NCBI GenBank assembly: GCA_036927565.1
Contig: JAYESD010000011.1
Location: 156,966,592-157,030,591 of the forward strand
Length of the DNA stretch: 64,000 nucleotides
Direction: 5' to 3'
Source: Tuctoria greenei
Lineage: Eukaryota > Streptophyta > Magnoliopsida > Poales > Poaceae
Part shown: positions 43,871 to 57,581 of the stretch, one piece after another
How positions within the stretch are numbered: position 1 is the first letter of the stretch
Layout of the letters: the number at the start of each line of letters is the position of its first letter
Notes under the pieces: model-generated
Database searches by the model: none
The model's input: the letters and a program-made list of their open reading frames with translations, nothing else
What the model was told of the DNA's origin: nothing
Made by a program: the position numbers and the translations under genes

Positions 43871-44453
43871 AGGTGCAATGATAGGCGAGTTAGGTTTCAG
43901 CTATCATGCCTTTGTTGCATGACGCCTATAACAACAATTTGTTTATCGACACAACCTACTGTGAACGCTAAATGCAACACATTTATCTTTCTTTCATTCA
44001 ACGACGACTACCTTAAAATTTTAGTACACCTCCAAAACAAGTACATTACATAGTAGAATCAGAGGCGACCCACTGTCATCTATTGTTACCGGCGTATTCG
44101 TGCTCAGAGTACGAGCCTGTTTGGATTGTTACCAATGCCTACCTTACCAAATTGTGGTAGTTGACTATAAAGTAAGTGTGCATTTGGATTGAAGTCAAAT
44201 TTTGGCAAGCCAATTCACCCATATGATGTGTTAGTTCATCTTTCTTACCAATATTGTCCAAAAATTGGGTGGCCAATTCCTTTACCAATATTTGGTAAAA
44301 CCAACATATTGATAAGGTAAACAAAGTTAAAAACCAAACAAATCCTACATATGACATTGTTGGAGCTAGGCTTCCAAGAGCATGAAGGCTAACCACAAGA
44401 CGATTATTACGGTAATTAGACTAGCTTATATAGTTATTTTCATGTATGTAATA

Positions 44454-44510
44454 CCCTATCCATTTCAAATTACTTGTCATTCCGTGACAAGTAATTTGAG
44501 ATGGAAGGAG
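44454..44510. mobile_element. Stowaway-like MITE
   Basis: 57 bp, almost a pure inverted repeat (TCAAATTACTTGTCA facing TGACAAGTAATTTGA), flanked by TA on both sides. Confidence 0.75.
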
Positions 44511-44739
44511 TATATTGCGATCGCTAAAATATTTTCCGGACCAATGTTATATCTGGTACGTACAATCTAGTTTACAAGCTGATTACTGTCGATTTCCAGT
44601 GGCAACAAGCTGATTACTGTTGATTTCTGATTTACGTACCATTTTTTGGGCAACGAAGATGATGTTTTGTTTACTGTTTAAAAGTTCGTGAATGCAGTAG
44701 GGAAAAATAAACAAAAAGAATAAACGATTATCCACATAC

Positions 44740-45170
44740 AGTGGCACTATCCAGAGAATGTCTAATGAACGCGAGGGTAAAACCGTCTCAACGAACGCCC
44801 TACCCCGCCTCTTCCGTCGTCTTCTCTCCTCCGCTGCCGCTCGTCCCCTCCCACTTCCCCTCCCCCGAAGCGCGCCGCCTTGCAAAAAGCCATACTTGCA
44901 CCGCCGCCCCGAGATCCGCGCGCGCGCGATGTGGCGCAGCTGCGTCTCGCGCGGCCTATCCAAGGCCAGAGCCTCATCCGCCTCCAGGCTCCTCTCCGCG
45001 GCCTCGGTACGCCCCCGCCTCCGATCTACCACCCTTCTTTTTTCCCGACCCTGCTTCCGACCGCGCATTCATCCGGGATCGTGGACCGTGCATTCCGCTT
45101 CTCCTTCGTCTTCGTAGGGATCCATCCATTTCTAGCGATTCGTTAGCGGTAGCGTGATCAGATGGTTCGG
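44740..45170 (+). repeat. Duplicated SDH1 promoter, targeting exon and start of intron 1
   Basis: It aligns with 47140-47605 through the leader (CCGCCGCCCCGAGATCC, CGCGCGCGATGTGGCGCAGC), the presequence exon, and the intron as far as GTAGCGTGATCAGATG. The copy lacks a three-residue repeat in the presequence and a short intron stretch. It lies about 2.4 kb upstream of SDH1 in the same orientation. Confidence 0.88.
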
Positions 45171-46065
45171 TTCCGAGATCGCGGGGACTGATTTGCTTTG
45201 CTTTGCTCGTGGGATCTTATTTCTGACCATATATGATTTGTTCTTGATCCAAACAGTCAGTTGGGAGAAAAATCTTAAACTTCCCCGTGTGTAGTTTCAC
45301 CTTTTTATGAGGTACAGTACATAAATAATGACAAAAAAGTTTTACGTGCAGTGCATTGGTCATCACGCAGAACTACCTGGACCTTGTAGGAGCATAGCAG
45401 AGGTGGACAAGGCAGTGAGGGACATAGAGAGGGGCCGCATGGAACTAGACGCACCCAAAGCAAAGCGAACTCGATCAATCGGGAGAAAAGGGGGAGAATC
45501 CATGATGCTCCCACTCCATTTCCACTACAAAGACGTACTGCGTCAGGACCTGCTGCTCAAACTGAACCACACGAACATTATGGAAGTTCATGGGTTGTTC
45601 GAAATCAGACTGGTACCAAAAACAGCGTCCGATTTCAAGCCCCAGATCGGGAAACTGGCGATGGAGATACTGTGCGGTCAGAGGTTCGTGCAGGCGCAGG
45701 GGGATCCGGTCGGACGAAAGCACTCTCGGTCCAACCCGTTCTACGGTGGCAGTGAGAAAGACGCTGCCAGCGGGTTCGCGCGATAGAGCGTTCTCCGCGG
45801 GCATGTGATGTACAACTTCTTGGTCAGGATGGTGACGGTGATGTCTATGTTGGATTCTAAGGTCCAAGTGAAGGAGAACACGGTGAAATTCTTCATGGAA
45901 ACGGAGTTTTGCGAGTTCTCCCCGGAACTGGAAGATCATTTTGAGATCTTCGAGCATATGCGAGGGTTCAATGTGACTGTTGTCACTTCGGCCAGTACGA
46001 AGGAGGTCACATCGCTACTGTGGAGTGGCTTGTTGCTAAAAGATGAGGGGGAAACTACTAGCTAA
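44929..46065 (+). pseudogene. SDH1-presequence / mitochondrial RPL5 fusion gene with an in-frame stop
   Basis: Exon 1 (44929-45006, 26 codons, MWRSCVSRGLSKARASSAS and on) is the SDH1 mitochondrial targeting exon. Exon 2 (45352-46065) encodes ribosomal protein L5 of the mitochondrial type: LHFHYKDVLRQDLLLKLNHT, GLFEIRLVPKTASDF, then MYNFLVRMVTVMSMLDSKV and EFCEFSPELEDHFEIFEHMR. Both exon ends are phase 0, so a GTACGC donor and TTTACGTGCAG acceptor would fuse them in frame. TAG at 45784-45786 interrupts the RPL5 part where the intact copy has Gln, and the frame is open again after it to TAA 46063-46065. This is a nuclear copy of an organelle gene that gained a targeting exon. It is probably dead now. 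Confidence 0.87.
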
Positions 46066-46595
46066 GGTAAATACTGCTGATCGCTTTTTTATGTTTAGTC
46101 TCCTCGACCACGACGACGTTGTAATTGGGTATCTGGTTGAACCTTCAATGAACTATGCAGGTTGCCGTTGTGCTGTCAGAGATGCTTTTGGACCTTTGGT
46201 GGAGCTGGAGGAATGCAGCTTATTTGTTTTGTGGTCTGAATGAAGCTTGCGTGGTTGTTAACTGTAGTACCAATATGGAGCTCATGTTTTACCACTTTCA
46301 GTACTTTGAACCTATTCTAGATTCACCAATAACCATTATGGAGCTCATTTTTACCACATTTAGTATTATGATTTATGAAGTCAATGTAGACTCCAATCAG
46401 CTTTCTTATTTGAGGTTGATGTTGTAATATAGAATGCTACCATGTGAGAGATCACATTTTTGTTCATCTAAGGTCATATGGAGAATTTTTGCTTGCATTT
46501 GGCACAACTGCATCCGCTTTTGTCAAACTCGTCGAATGTTAATCACACAATATTACATAGGAACAGCGAATAAAAGGCCACTATCTAATTCGGCA
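45236..46595 (+). repeat. Inverted-repeat arm A shared with 55346-56665
   Basis: It covers the end of the upstream intron (from TTTGTTCTTGATCC), the RPL5 exon, and at least 500 bp downstream to AAAAGGCCACTATCTAATT. Arm B is the reverse complement at 56665-55346. The arms flank SDH1 and the proline-rich gene. Confidence 0.83.
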
Positions 46596-46606
46596 CGTAT
46601 TATGTA

Positions 46607-46707
46607 CTCTTTTTTTTATATAATAATTGTTGTTTTGAACAAAATTTTTACTTCATTTTGAATTAAAAATCTTGTCTAAAATGACAATTATTGTGAGAAG
46701 GAGGGAG
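46607..46707. mobile_element. Stowaway-like MITE
   Basis: Ends resemble CTCTTTTTTT and GAAGGAGGGAG, with inner inverted repeats around ATAATTGTTGTTTT/AAAATGACAATTAT, TA on both sides. Confidence 0.65.
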
Positions 46708-46820
46708 TATGACATATGTTGAAGTTTTATTATCCCTGGCTGTGGCCTATATTATTGTCTGATGGCATCAATGCACTCCATATGATGGACGAAATGCCAA
46801 AGGATTGCTAAAGGGAAATA

Positions 46821-46900
46821 CTTCTTCCGTCTTAATGAACTTGTCGTTTTGTAGTTCAAAAATGAACTACAAAACGATAAGTTCATGTAGATGGAGAGAG
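46821..46900. mobile_element. Stowaway-like MITE
   Basis: 80 bp, near-perfect inverted repeat (AATGAACTTGTCGTTTTGTAG and its complement), TA on both sides. Confidence 0.78.
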
Positions 46901-47320
46901 TACATCAGAAATATGTGCGAGCCTGTTGTTTATGAATCTTTTGCTCGTGTGGAAAACGATACATCAGATATTTATTTTGGATCTAGATGATATTCCCTCT
47001 TTTTTCAAAAGTTTGTCATTTTTTTTTTTCATTTTTAAATTAGAAGGTGACAAACTTTTTTTAAAAAACAATTTAATAAATTTATAGATGTAAATATGCA
47101 TTTTAAAAATTCGTGCACGTGCATACATGACACGCAAGCAAATTCAGGTACCGTTCATCTGCTCTTCTTTAAACGAAACGACCTTCCCAGTCTGCCAACC
47201 TCCCCTTCCGTCGTCTTCTCCACCGCCACCCATTCTCCACCTCCCCTCCCCTCCCCCGGCACGCCGTCGCCCAAAAGCCACACCTGCGCCGCCGCCCCGA
47301 GATCCATCTCCGCGCGCGCG

Positions 47321-52125
<4,805 letters not shown>

Positions 52126-52257
52126 TTGGGGCACCATTCACCTTAGAAAATTCCTTGTAAGGTGTTAATAAAGCAGGAGCTGGACGTTCCTGGCTCAGAG
52201 TGTGACTTGGATTGTAGCCTTCTCTTTTGTTCTCTGCACTCTGTGTAATGTTTTAGA

Positions 52258-52263
52258 AATAAA
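52258..52263 (+). terminator. SDH1 polyadenylation signal
   Basis: AATAAA about 135 bp past the stop codon, in an A-rich context; a second AATAAA follows at 52268. Confidence 0.55.
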
Positions 52264-52776
52264 AGGAAATAAACATATGCTAATGCCTAACTGATGTTTG
52301 TGTAAATGAAAATTTTGGATGAGTTGGTATTGCTCTGCCTGATATTGACCTCTTGCGTGTCTGGTGGATTGGAGATGCGATATTTTTTGTCATACAGCAT
52401 AAGCTTTGATTGGCTGACCTGTTTTTTTGGGCAATTACCCCCTTGAGTCAATTTTGGACGGGGAGTTATGTTGTGTTTGGTTTGAAGAGTCTGCTCATAT
52501 TAGAAATGTTCCATTTAAGAGACCATCCACTAAATTTTGGTGGGATGACTGCGATCTTCAAGCATGCATGTACTTACGAGGGATGAGGTGGTGCGTGGTC
52601 CACAACCCATCTTGCTAATTCATCAAATGGGACAAGTACAATAGTCCATGGCCATCTGGCTATTCGAACTGAACATGCAGTGGAGGAACTAGGAACCAGT
52701 ACAGTCACTCTGTTTTTGAAATAAATGATGTTTAGGACAACTATTTTAGTTCAAATTGAACCAAATTTTTTTATTA

Positions 52777-52877
52777 CTCCCTCATTCCCATAATAGATGT
52801 CGTTATGACATCAACTTGTAGTTCATTTTTAGTTGTTTTCTTTGTCCAAAACGACATCTATTATGGGATAGAGGGAG
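52777..52877. mobile_element. Stowaway-like MITE
   Basis: 101 bp, ends CTCCCTCATTCCCATAATAG and CTATTATGGGATAGAGGGAG, TA on both sides. The inner parts are complementary (AGATGTCGTT/AACGACATCT). Confidence 0.85.
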
Positions 52878-53238
52878 TATAATATCATTTATTTCACAAT
52901 GGAGGGAGTATTGTTTTCATGGGTCCAAATCTGGAAACCTACAATGAAGATTTATAATATTTGCATATTTCTTACGGTCCTTAGTCTGAAATCCAACTAC
53001 AATATGCCTCCTCTACGATTTGAAAAAAAAAAGTGGTAATTTGGGCATTGAGAACTAGTAGTAGAAGCAGAAACAAAACTAAGCAAGAGGTTGAGCTAAC
53101 CATGGAACAGACATGCAAGACCGGTCACCACATCTGTCGGTTCACCCAAACCCAACAATCACCTCGAACCGGTTCGGTTCGGAAGGTCAACAACCAATGT
53201 CGGATTGCCATTCTCGCCAATAATCGTCTGCTGCTGGG

Positions 53239-53248
53239 CTATAAATTG
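53239..53248 (+). promoter_or_regulatory. TATA box of the proline-rich protein gene
   Basis: CTATAAATTG lies about 120 bp before the ATG in a GC-balanced context, a normal distance given a leader of about 90 bp. Confidence 0.65.
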
Positions 53249-53366
53249 CCATCCCTTCCCTCATGCTTCTCCATCCTCAACTAGCTCTCGATTCTTTCAC
53301 AAAACTAGCTCTCGACTCAGAGCGCGCGGCCGGGCCAGCCTGATAGCTAGCCGAGAGTTCTCACCA

Positions 53367-53939
53367 ATGGCGTCGTCGTCTACCTCTCGTCGTCTCCCCG
53401 CGATGGCCCTCATCGTGGCCATCATGCTCATTCTAGGCAGCGGCACTTGCCATGCGGCTCGCCGGCTGGCCGACGACAGCGCCGCAACCGAGGCCGCCGC
53501 GCCGGTTGCCGTCCCTAGCGTTCCGGCCGTGCCGAAACCAACCTTGCCTGCGGTCACCCTGCCACCGATGCCCGCAGTGACCCTGCCACCGATGCCGGCG
53601 GTGCCGACTGTGCCGGCGGTGACCGTGCCGACGACGGTGCCAACTGTTCCCGGCGCCGCCGCCACGTTGCCTCCCATGCCCGCGGTGGTCGTGCCGGCCG
53701 TGCCCAAGGTGACCCTGCCGCCAATGCCGTCGGCGGTTCTTCCCGGCATCCCCAAGCTCACACTGCCGCCGATGCCGGCGGTTTCTGGCATCCCCAAGGT
53801 CACGCTACCGCCGATGCCGGCGGTTCCCGGCGTCCCCAAGCTCACACTGCCGCCGATGCCTTCCATTCCCACCGTGCAGATGCCCGCCATTCCCAGCGTG
53901 CCCATGCCCTTCGCCGCCGCGCCTCCTCCCAAGGCCTGA
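53367..53939 (+). CDS. Secreted proline-rich protein with LPPMPAV repeats
   Basis: 190 aa, one exon. Residues 1-30 form a signal peptide (SSSTSRRLPAMALIVAIMLI, cleavage likely after the CHA of GSGTCHAARR). The mature part is built of units such as VTLPPMPAV and (I/V)PKLTLPPMP, at least seven copies, spaced by AVP/GIP/PTVP. There is no Cys-rich or other known domain. A cell-wall or extracellular role is likely for such proteins, but nothing here shows it. ATG 53367 is chosen because the frame then starts with the signal peptide; an upstream in-frame region reads as leader. Confidence 0.85.
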   Translation: MASSSTSRRLPAMALIVAIMLILGSGTCHAARRLADDSAATEAAAPVAVPSVPAVPKPTLPAVTLPPMPAVTLPPMPAVPTVPAVTVPTTVPTVPGAAATLPPMPAVVVPAVPKVTLPPMPSAVLPGIPKLTLPPMPAVSGIPKVTLPPMPAVPGVPKLTLPPMPSIPTVQMPAIPSVPMPFAAAPPPKA

Positions 53940-54473
53940 GCAAGCCATGCCATGCCAAGCGTCCGTGCATGCACGCCTGTGACCACTCCTGTGCGTGTTT
54001 TTCTGTTCAGTGTTCTGCTAGTGCTGTTTCTACCTGCAGACTTTGTGTTCTTTTGTATTTTACCTGATTTGTTTTGAGACTTTGTATACTTGTAAGAGTT
54101 TAATTTCCAGTTTCATTTTATTGTTATGTACGTATTTATGTATCAAACTTGTTTGATTTACGAGGTTATTTCTGTTATTTTTTTAAAAAAATTGAGATCT
54201 TTCATCTGCACTGTATTTGTGGCGCCTCCAATATGGTCAATACATCATTGAATTCTCAATAACATTACTATTTATATTTCCCATCAAAACGTGTACATCA
54301 TGGCACATAGCCAGGAAGCACATATTTCCTGTGTTTTTTTCTTCTCCTTTTCCTTTACATACTACACACACACACAACATTATCAGGCTTTCATCTGTCT
54401 AACCTACCTACCTCCCTGCTATTTTCAAATGCTACTGCTTCTGTAGCCACTGCTTCCTTGGATATGTGTGAGG
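53940..54473. other. 3' region of the proline-rich gene
   Basis: T-rich 3' UTR-like sequence, with TTGTTATGTACGTATTTATG near 54120 and a short (CA)n run near 54368. No gene seen. Confidence 0.5.
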
Positions 54474-55206
54474 AATTTTTTTATTAATATACGATTTCTA
54501 AACGTTTTTAATATAAACAACACACAAACTGAAAAAAAAAATCAAAACTGACCTACCTTCGTATGTGTCATGGACGAAATTTAAATTTCGTATGTGTTAT
54601 TTACGAAATTCAAATTTCATATGTGTCAAGAACGAAATTCATTTTAAGCTGGCGCAGGTATGTTTTATTGAGTTTTGAATCTCAGTTTTGAAATATTTAG
54701 ATGTACAATTGCTACAAATTGTTGTATCATAAATTATAGTATTAGTTTTGGTGAGTCTAAGGAATAGATTTCCGATATATTTCGTCCATTGAATTGAGAG
54801 ATATTGATTTTCAAAGTTGGTATTACGATCACATAAACTGAATGATTGTGATCGTATTACACAATTCAATATTCAATAACTTTTGATTCCCAATACTACA
54901 ACAATATGTTCCTCCTTGCATAAATAACTTCACAATCTACTCTACATTTTGTATTATTGAAAAACTTTCAAATTCTTACTCTAAAGCTTCATAAAATGTA
55001 GTTCAAAATTCAATAAAACATATTTGCGTCAGCTTAAAAAAGAATTTTGTTTTTGACACATACGAAATTTGAATTTCATACATGACACATACGAAATTTG
55101 AATTTCGTTAAGGACACATACAAAGGTGGGTCAATTTTGAATTTTTTTCATTTTGTGTGTTGTTTATATTAAAAATGTTTAGAAATCGTATATTAATAAA
55201 AAAATT
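54474..55206. mobile_element. Mutator-like MITE with long inverted repeats
   Basis: About 733 bp with terminal inverted repeats near 200 bp (AATTTTTTTATTAATATACG at each end). It is flanked by a 9-bp duplication ATGTGTGAG (54464-54472 and 55207-55215), the size expected for Mutator-like elements. Each arm has about three units of a 27-bp repeat with ACGAAATTCAAATTTCGTATGTGTC-like sequence. The interior is AT-rich with no transposase. Confidence 0.85.
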
Positions 55207-55345
55207 ATGTGTGAGTGTCTGTAAACTTTAAGTGTCTGATGTATCCGCCACAGCTTTTCCAGCTTCAAATCTGGATGGCAATCTAGTGCCTCATAATCAG
55301 TTTTTGCATTTTTGCACCATAATAGTTTTTGCATATTAGTCACTC

Positions 55346-56665
55346 AATTAGATAGTGGCCTTTTATTCACCGTTCCTGTGTAGTAATATGGTGTGTTTAA
55401 CATTCGGCGATTTTGACAAAGGCAGGCGCAACTGCAAGCAAATATTCTCCATATGACCTTGGCAGAACAAAAATGCCCTCACTCACAGGGTAGCATTCTA
55501 TTGTACAACATGAACCTCAGAAATAAGAAAGCTGGTTATTGGAGTCTACATCGACTTCATAATACTAAATGTGGTAAAAATGAGCTCCACAATGGTTATT
55601 GGTGGATCTAGAATAGGTTCAAAGTACTGAAAGTGGTAAAACATGAGCTCCATATTGCTACACTTAACAACCACGCAAACTTCATTCAGGCCACAAAACA
55701 GATATGCTGCATTCCTCGAGCTCTACCAAAGGTCCGAAAGTATCTCTGACAGTGACAACCTTCACAACCTGCATAGTTCATTGGTTTAACCAGGAACGCA
55801 AATACAAAGTTGAGGAGATTAAAATTTAAACATAAAAAGCGATCAGCAATATTTACCTTAGATAGTTTCCCCCTCATCTTTTAGCAACAAACCACTCCAC
55901 AGTAGTGATGTCACCTCCTTTGTACTGGCCGAAGTGACAACAGTCACATTGAACCCTCGCATATGCTCGAAGATCTCGAAATGATCTTCCAGTTCAGGGG
56001 AGAACTCACAAAACTCTGTTTCCATGAAGAATTTTACCGTGTTCTCCTTCACTTGGACCTTAGAATCCAACATAGACATTACCGTCAACATCCTGACTAA
56101 AAAGTTGTACATCGCATGCCCTCGGAGAACGCTTTGTCGTGCAAAGCCACTGGCAGCGTCTTTCTCACCGCCATAGAACGGATTGGACCGAGAGTTCTTC
56201 CTTCCAACTGGATCCCCTTGCGCCTGTACGAATCTCTGGCCACACAATATCTCCATGGCCATTTTTCCAATCTGGGGCTTGAAATCAGATGCAGTTTTTG
56301 GTACTAGTCTGATTTCAAACAGTCCAGGAATTTCCATAATGTTTGTGTGATTCAGTTTGAGCAGCAGATCCTGACGTAGTACATCTTCGTAATGAAAATG
56401 GAGCGGAAGCATCATGGCTTCTCCCCCTTTTTTCCCGATAGATCGCGTACGCTTTGCCTTGGGTGCATCTAGTTCCAAGCTCCTCTCTAAGTCCCTCACT
56501 GCTTTGTCCACCTCTGCTATGCTCCTACAAGGACCAGATTGTTCTGCATAATGACGAATGCCCTGCACGTAAACTTTTGTCATTATTACTACCTCATAAA
56601 AAGGTGAAACTACACACACAGGGAAATTTAAGATTTTTCTCCCAACTAACTCTTTGGATCAAGAA
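55346..56665 (-). repeat. Inverted-repeat arm B shared with 45236-46595
   Basis: Reverse complement of arm A, covering the RPL5 exon, part of its upstream intron and about 500 bp downstream. Small indels distinguish the arms. Confidence 0.83.
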
Positions 56666-57233
56666 CAAATGCTAACAATTTTTATATGGTTAGAATAAGA
56701 AAAGGGTTAGACCATTTCGCTGCATAAAGTGCGCCATATGCTGTCCAGCTGCATGCAGTGGTGGGTGTTTTACCACTCATCAAGTAGTGATCACATTACT
56801 ATGTGGCATACTTGTGAGATCATACCGTCTCCTTTTCAGTACCAAAAAAAAAAATGAAATTTCAGTGACCTTATACATACGAAAAGAAAACTGTAAAGCT
56901 CAGGCCAGCAGCTACCCAATCTAAACTGAAACCGTGCCAGAAATGGTTCTACTTTCCAAACAAACTAAACGGGGTGTTTCGAACAGGGAGTAGGATACGG
57001 AGCTGAGGACTAATTAGCATCAGGACAGGAAGATGAGATGAGATAAGGAATGGAGGAGAACGCGCGGACGGACGGACCTGACCGGCGGCAGAAATGCTTC
57101 CGAGGCAAGAGAAAGCTCCGTTCGGGAGATCCAGCAGCGGCGCCCGGAAGACCTGACCCGCGGGAACGCCTTGGCTGCGCGCCGATCGGCCGACAGCTGA
57201 GGCCGCACCGCGCAGGAGGAATCGGGACGCCAT
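55858..57233 (-). CDS. RPL5: Nuclear-encoded mitochondrial ribosomal protein L5, intact
   Basis: Exon 1 (57233-57078, 52 codons) reads MASRFLLRGAASAVGRSARS and on to AAGQ, an Arg/Ala/Ser-rich presequence without acidic residues in its first half. Exon 2 (56562-55858) encodes the L5 core: LHFHYEDVLRQDLLLKLNHT, RLVPKTASDFKPQIGK, LARQ-like FARQSVLRGH and EDHFEIFEHMRGFNVTVVTS. Intron 1 is 515 bp with a GTCCGT donor and TTTACGTGCAG acceptor, phase 0. L5 is a component of the mitochondrial large ribosomal subunit near the 5S rRNA. In rice the same gene is, as I recall, also kept in the mitochondrial genome. A splice-like GTAAAT after the stop and GCAG near 55770 suggest a 3' UTR intron. No lesion seen. 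Confidence 0.87.
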
Positions 57234-57581
57234 TCTGCCCTAGCCGCCGCCGAGCCTTCCGTCCGGCTACGCAGGTCTCAGTGTCTCACACAGTGCTTTA
57301 GGTTTGGGATTCCAGGTGGGCCACGAAACGGGAGGGAGGCCCAATTGCAATTTTAAGTAGCATAGAAATTTTTTTTCCTCAAAATAAAGTTTACATCTCA
57401 CTCCAAAAACAGGGAAAAAATTGTTTAAAAATTGCTCTTTTATGCACAGTTCTCATGTCGGAACACCTGATCATGTATCAGACAACAACAGATTTATACA
57501 CGCAAGACAACAACAGATCATGTAGGAGAAAAGAATCACGAACGCGGGCAACCAAAAAAACAAAAAATAATCAATGGTGTT
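57234..57581 (-). promoter_or_regulatory. Presumed RPL5 promoter / RLK 3' flank
   Basis: Short 348-bp spacer between the divergent-free pair: both genes read leftward, so this holds the RLK 3' UTR and the RPL5 upstream region. No TATA box that I trust. Confidence 0.45.

Larger units (their letters stand above)
52126..53238. other. Intergenic region between SDH1 and the proline-rich gene
   Basis: It holds the SDH1 3' UTR, one Stowaway MITE (52777-52877) and possibly a second MITE end (GGAGGGAGTA near 52901-52910). No other gene is seen. Confidence 0.6.

Noticed and set aside
44113..44346. Possible hAT-like MITE with GAGCCTGTTTGGATTG and AACCAAACAAATCC ends
   Set aside because: Ends are similar to known MITE ends, but I could not define a matching target duplication or exact limits.
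45784..45786. Programmed readthrough of the TAG in the RPL5 fusion
   Set aside because: The context CGA-TAG-AGC has no known readthrough signature, and the other copy has a sense codon. Simple mutation is the easier explanation.
46987..47056. Further MITE near the SDH1 promoter
   Set aside because: Partial inverted repeat (AAAAGTTTGTCA/TGACAAACTTTTTT) with only one typical end. Too weak to list as an element.
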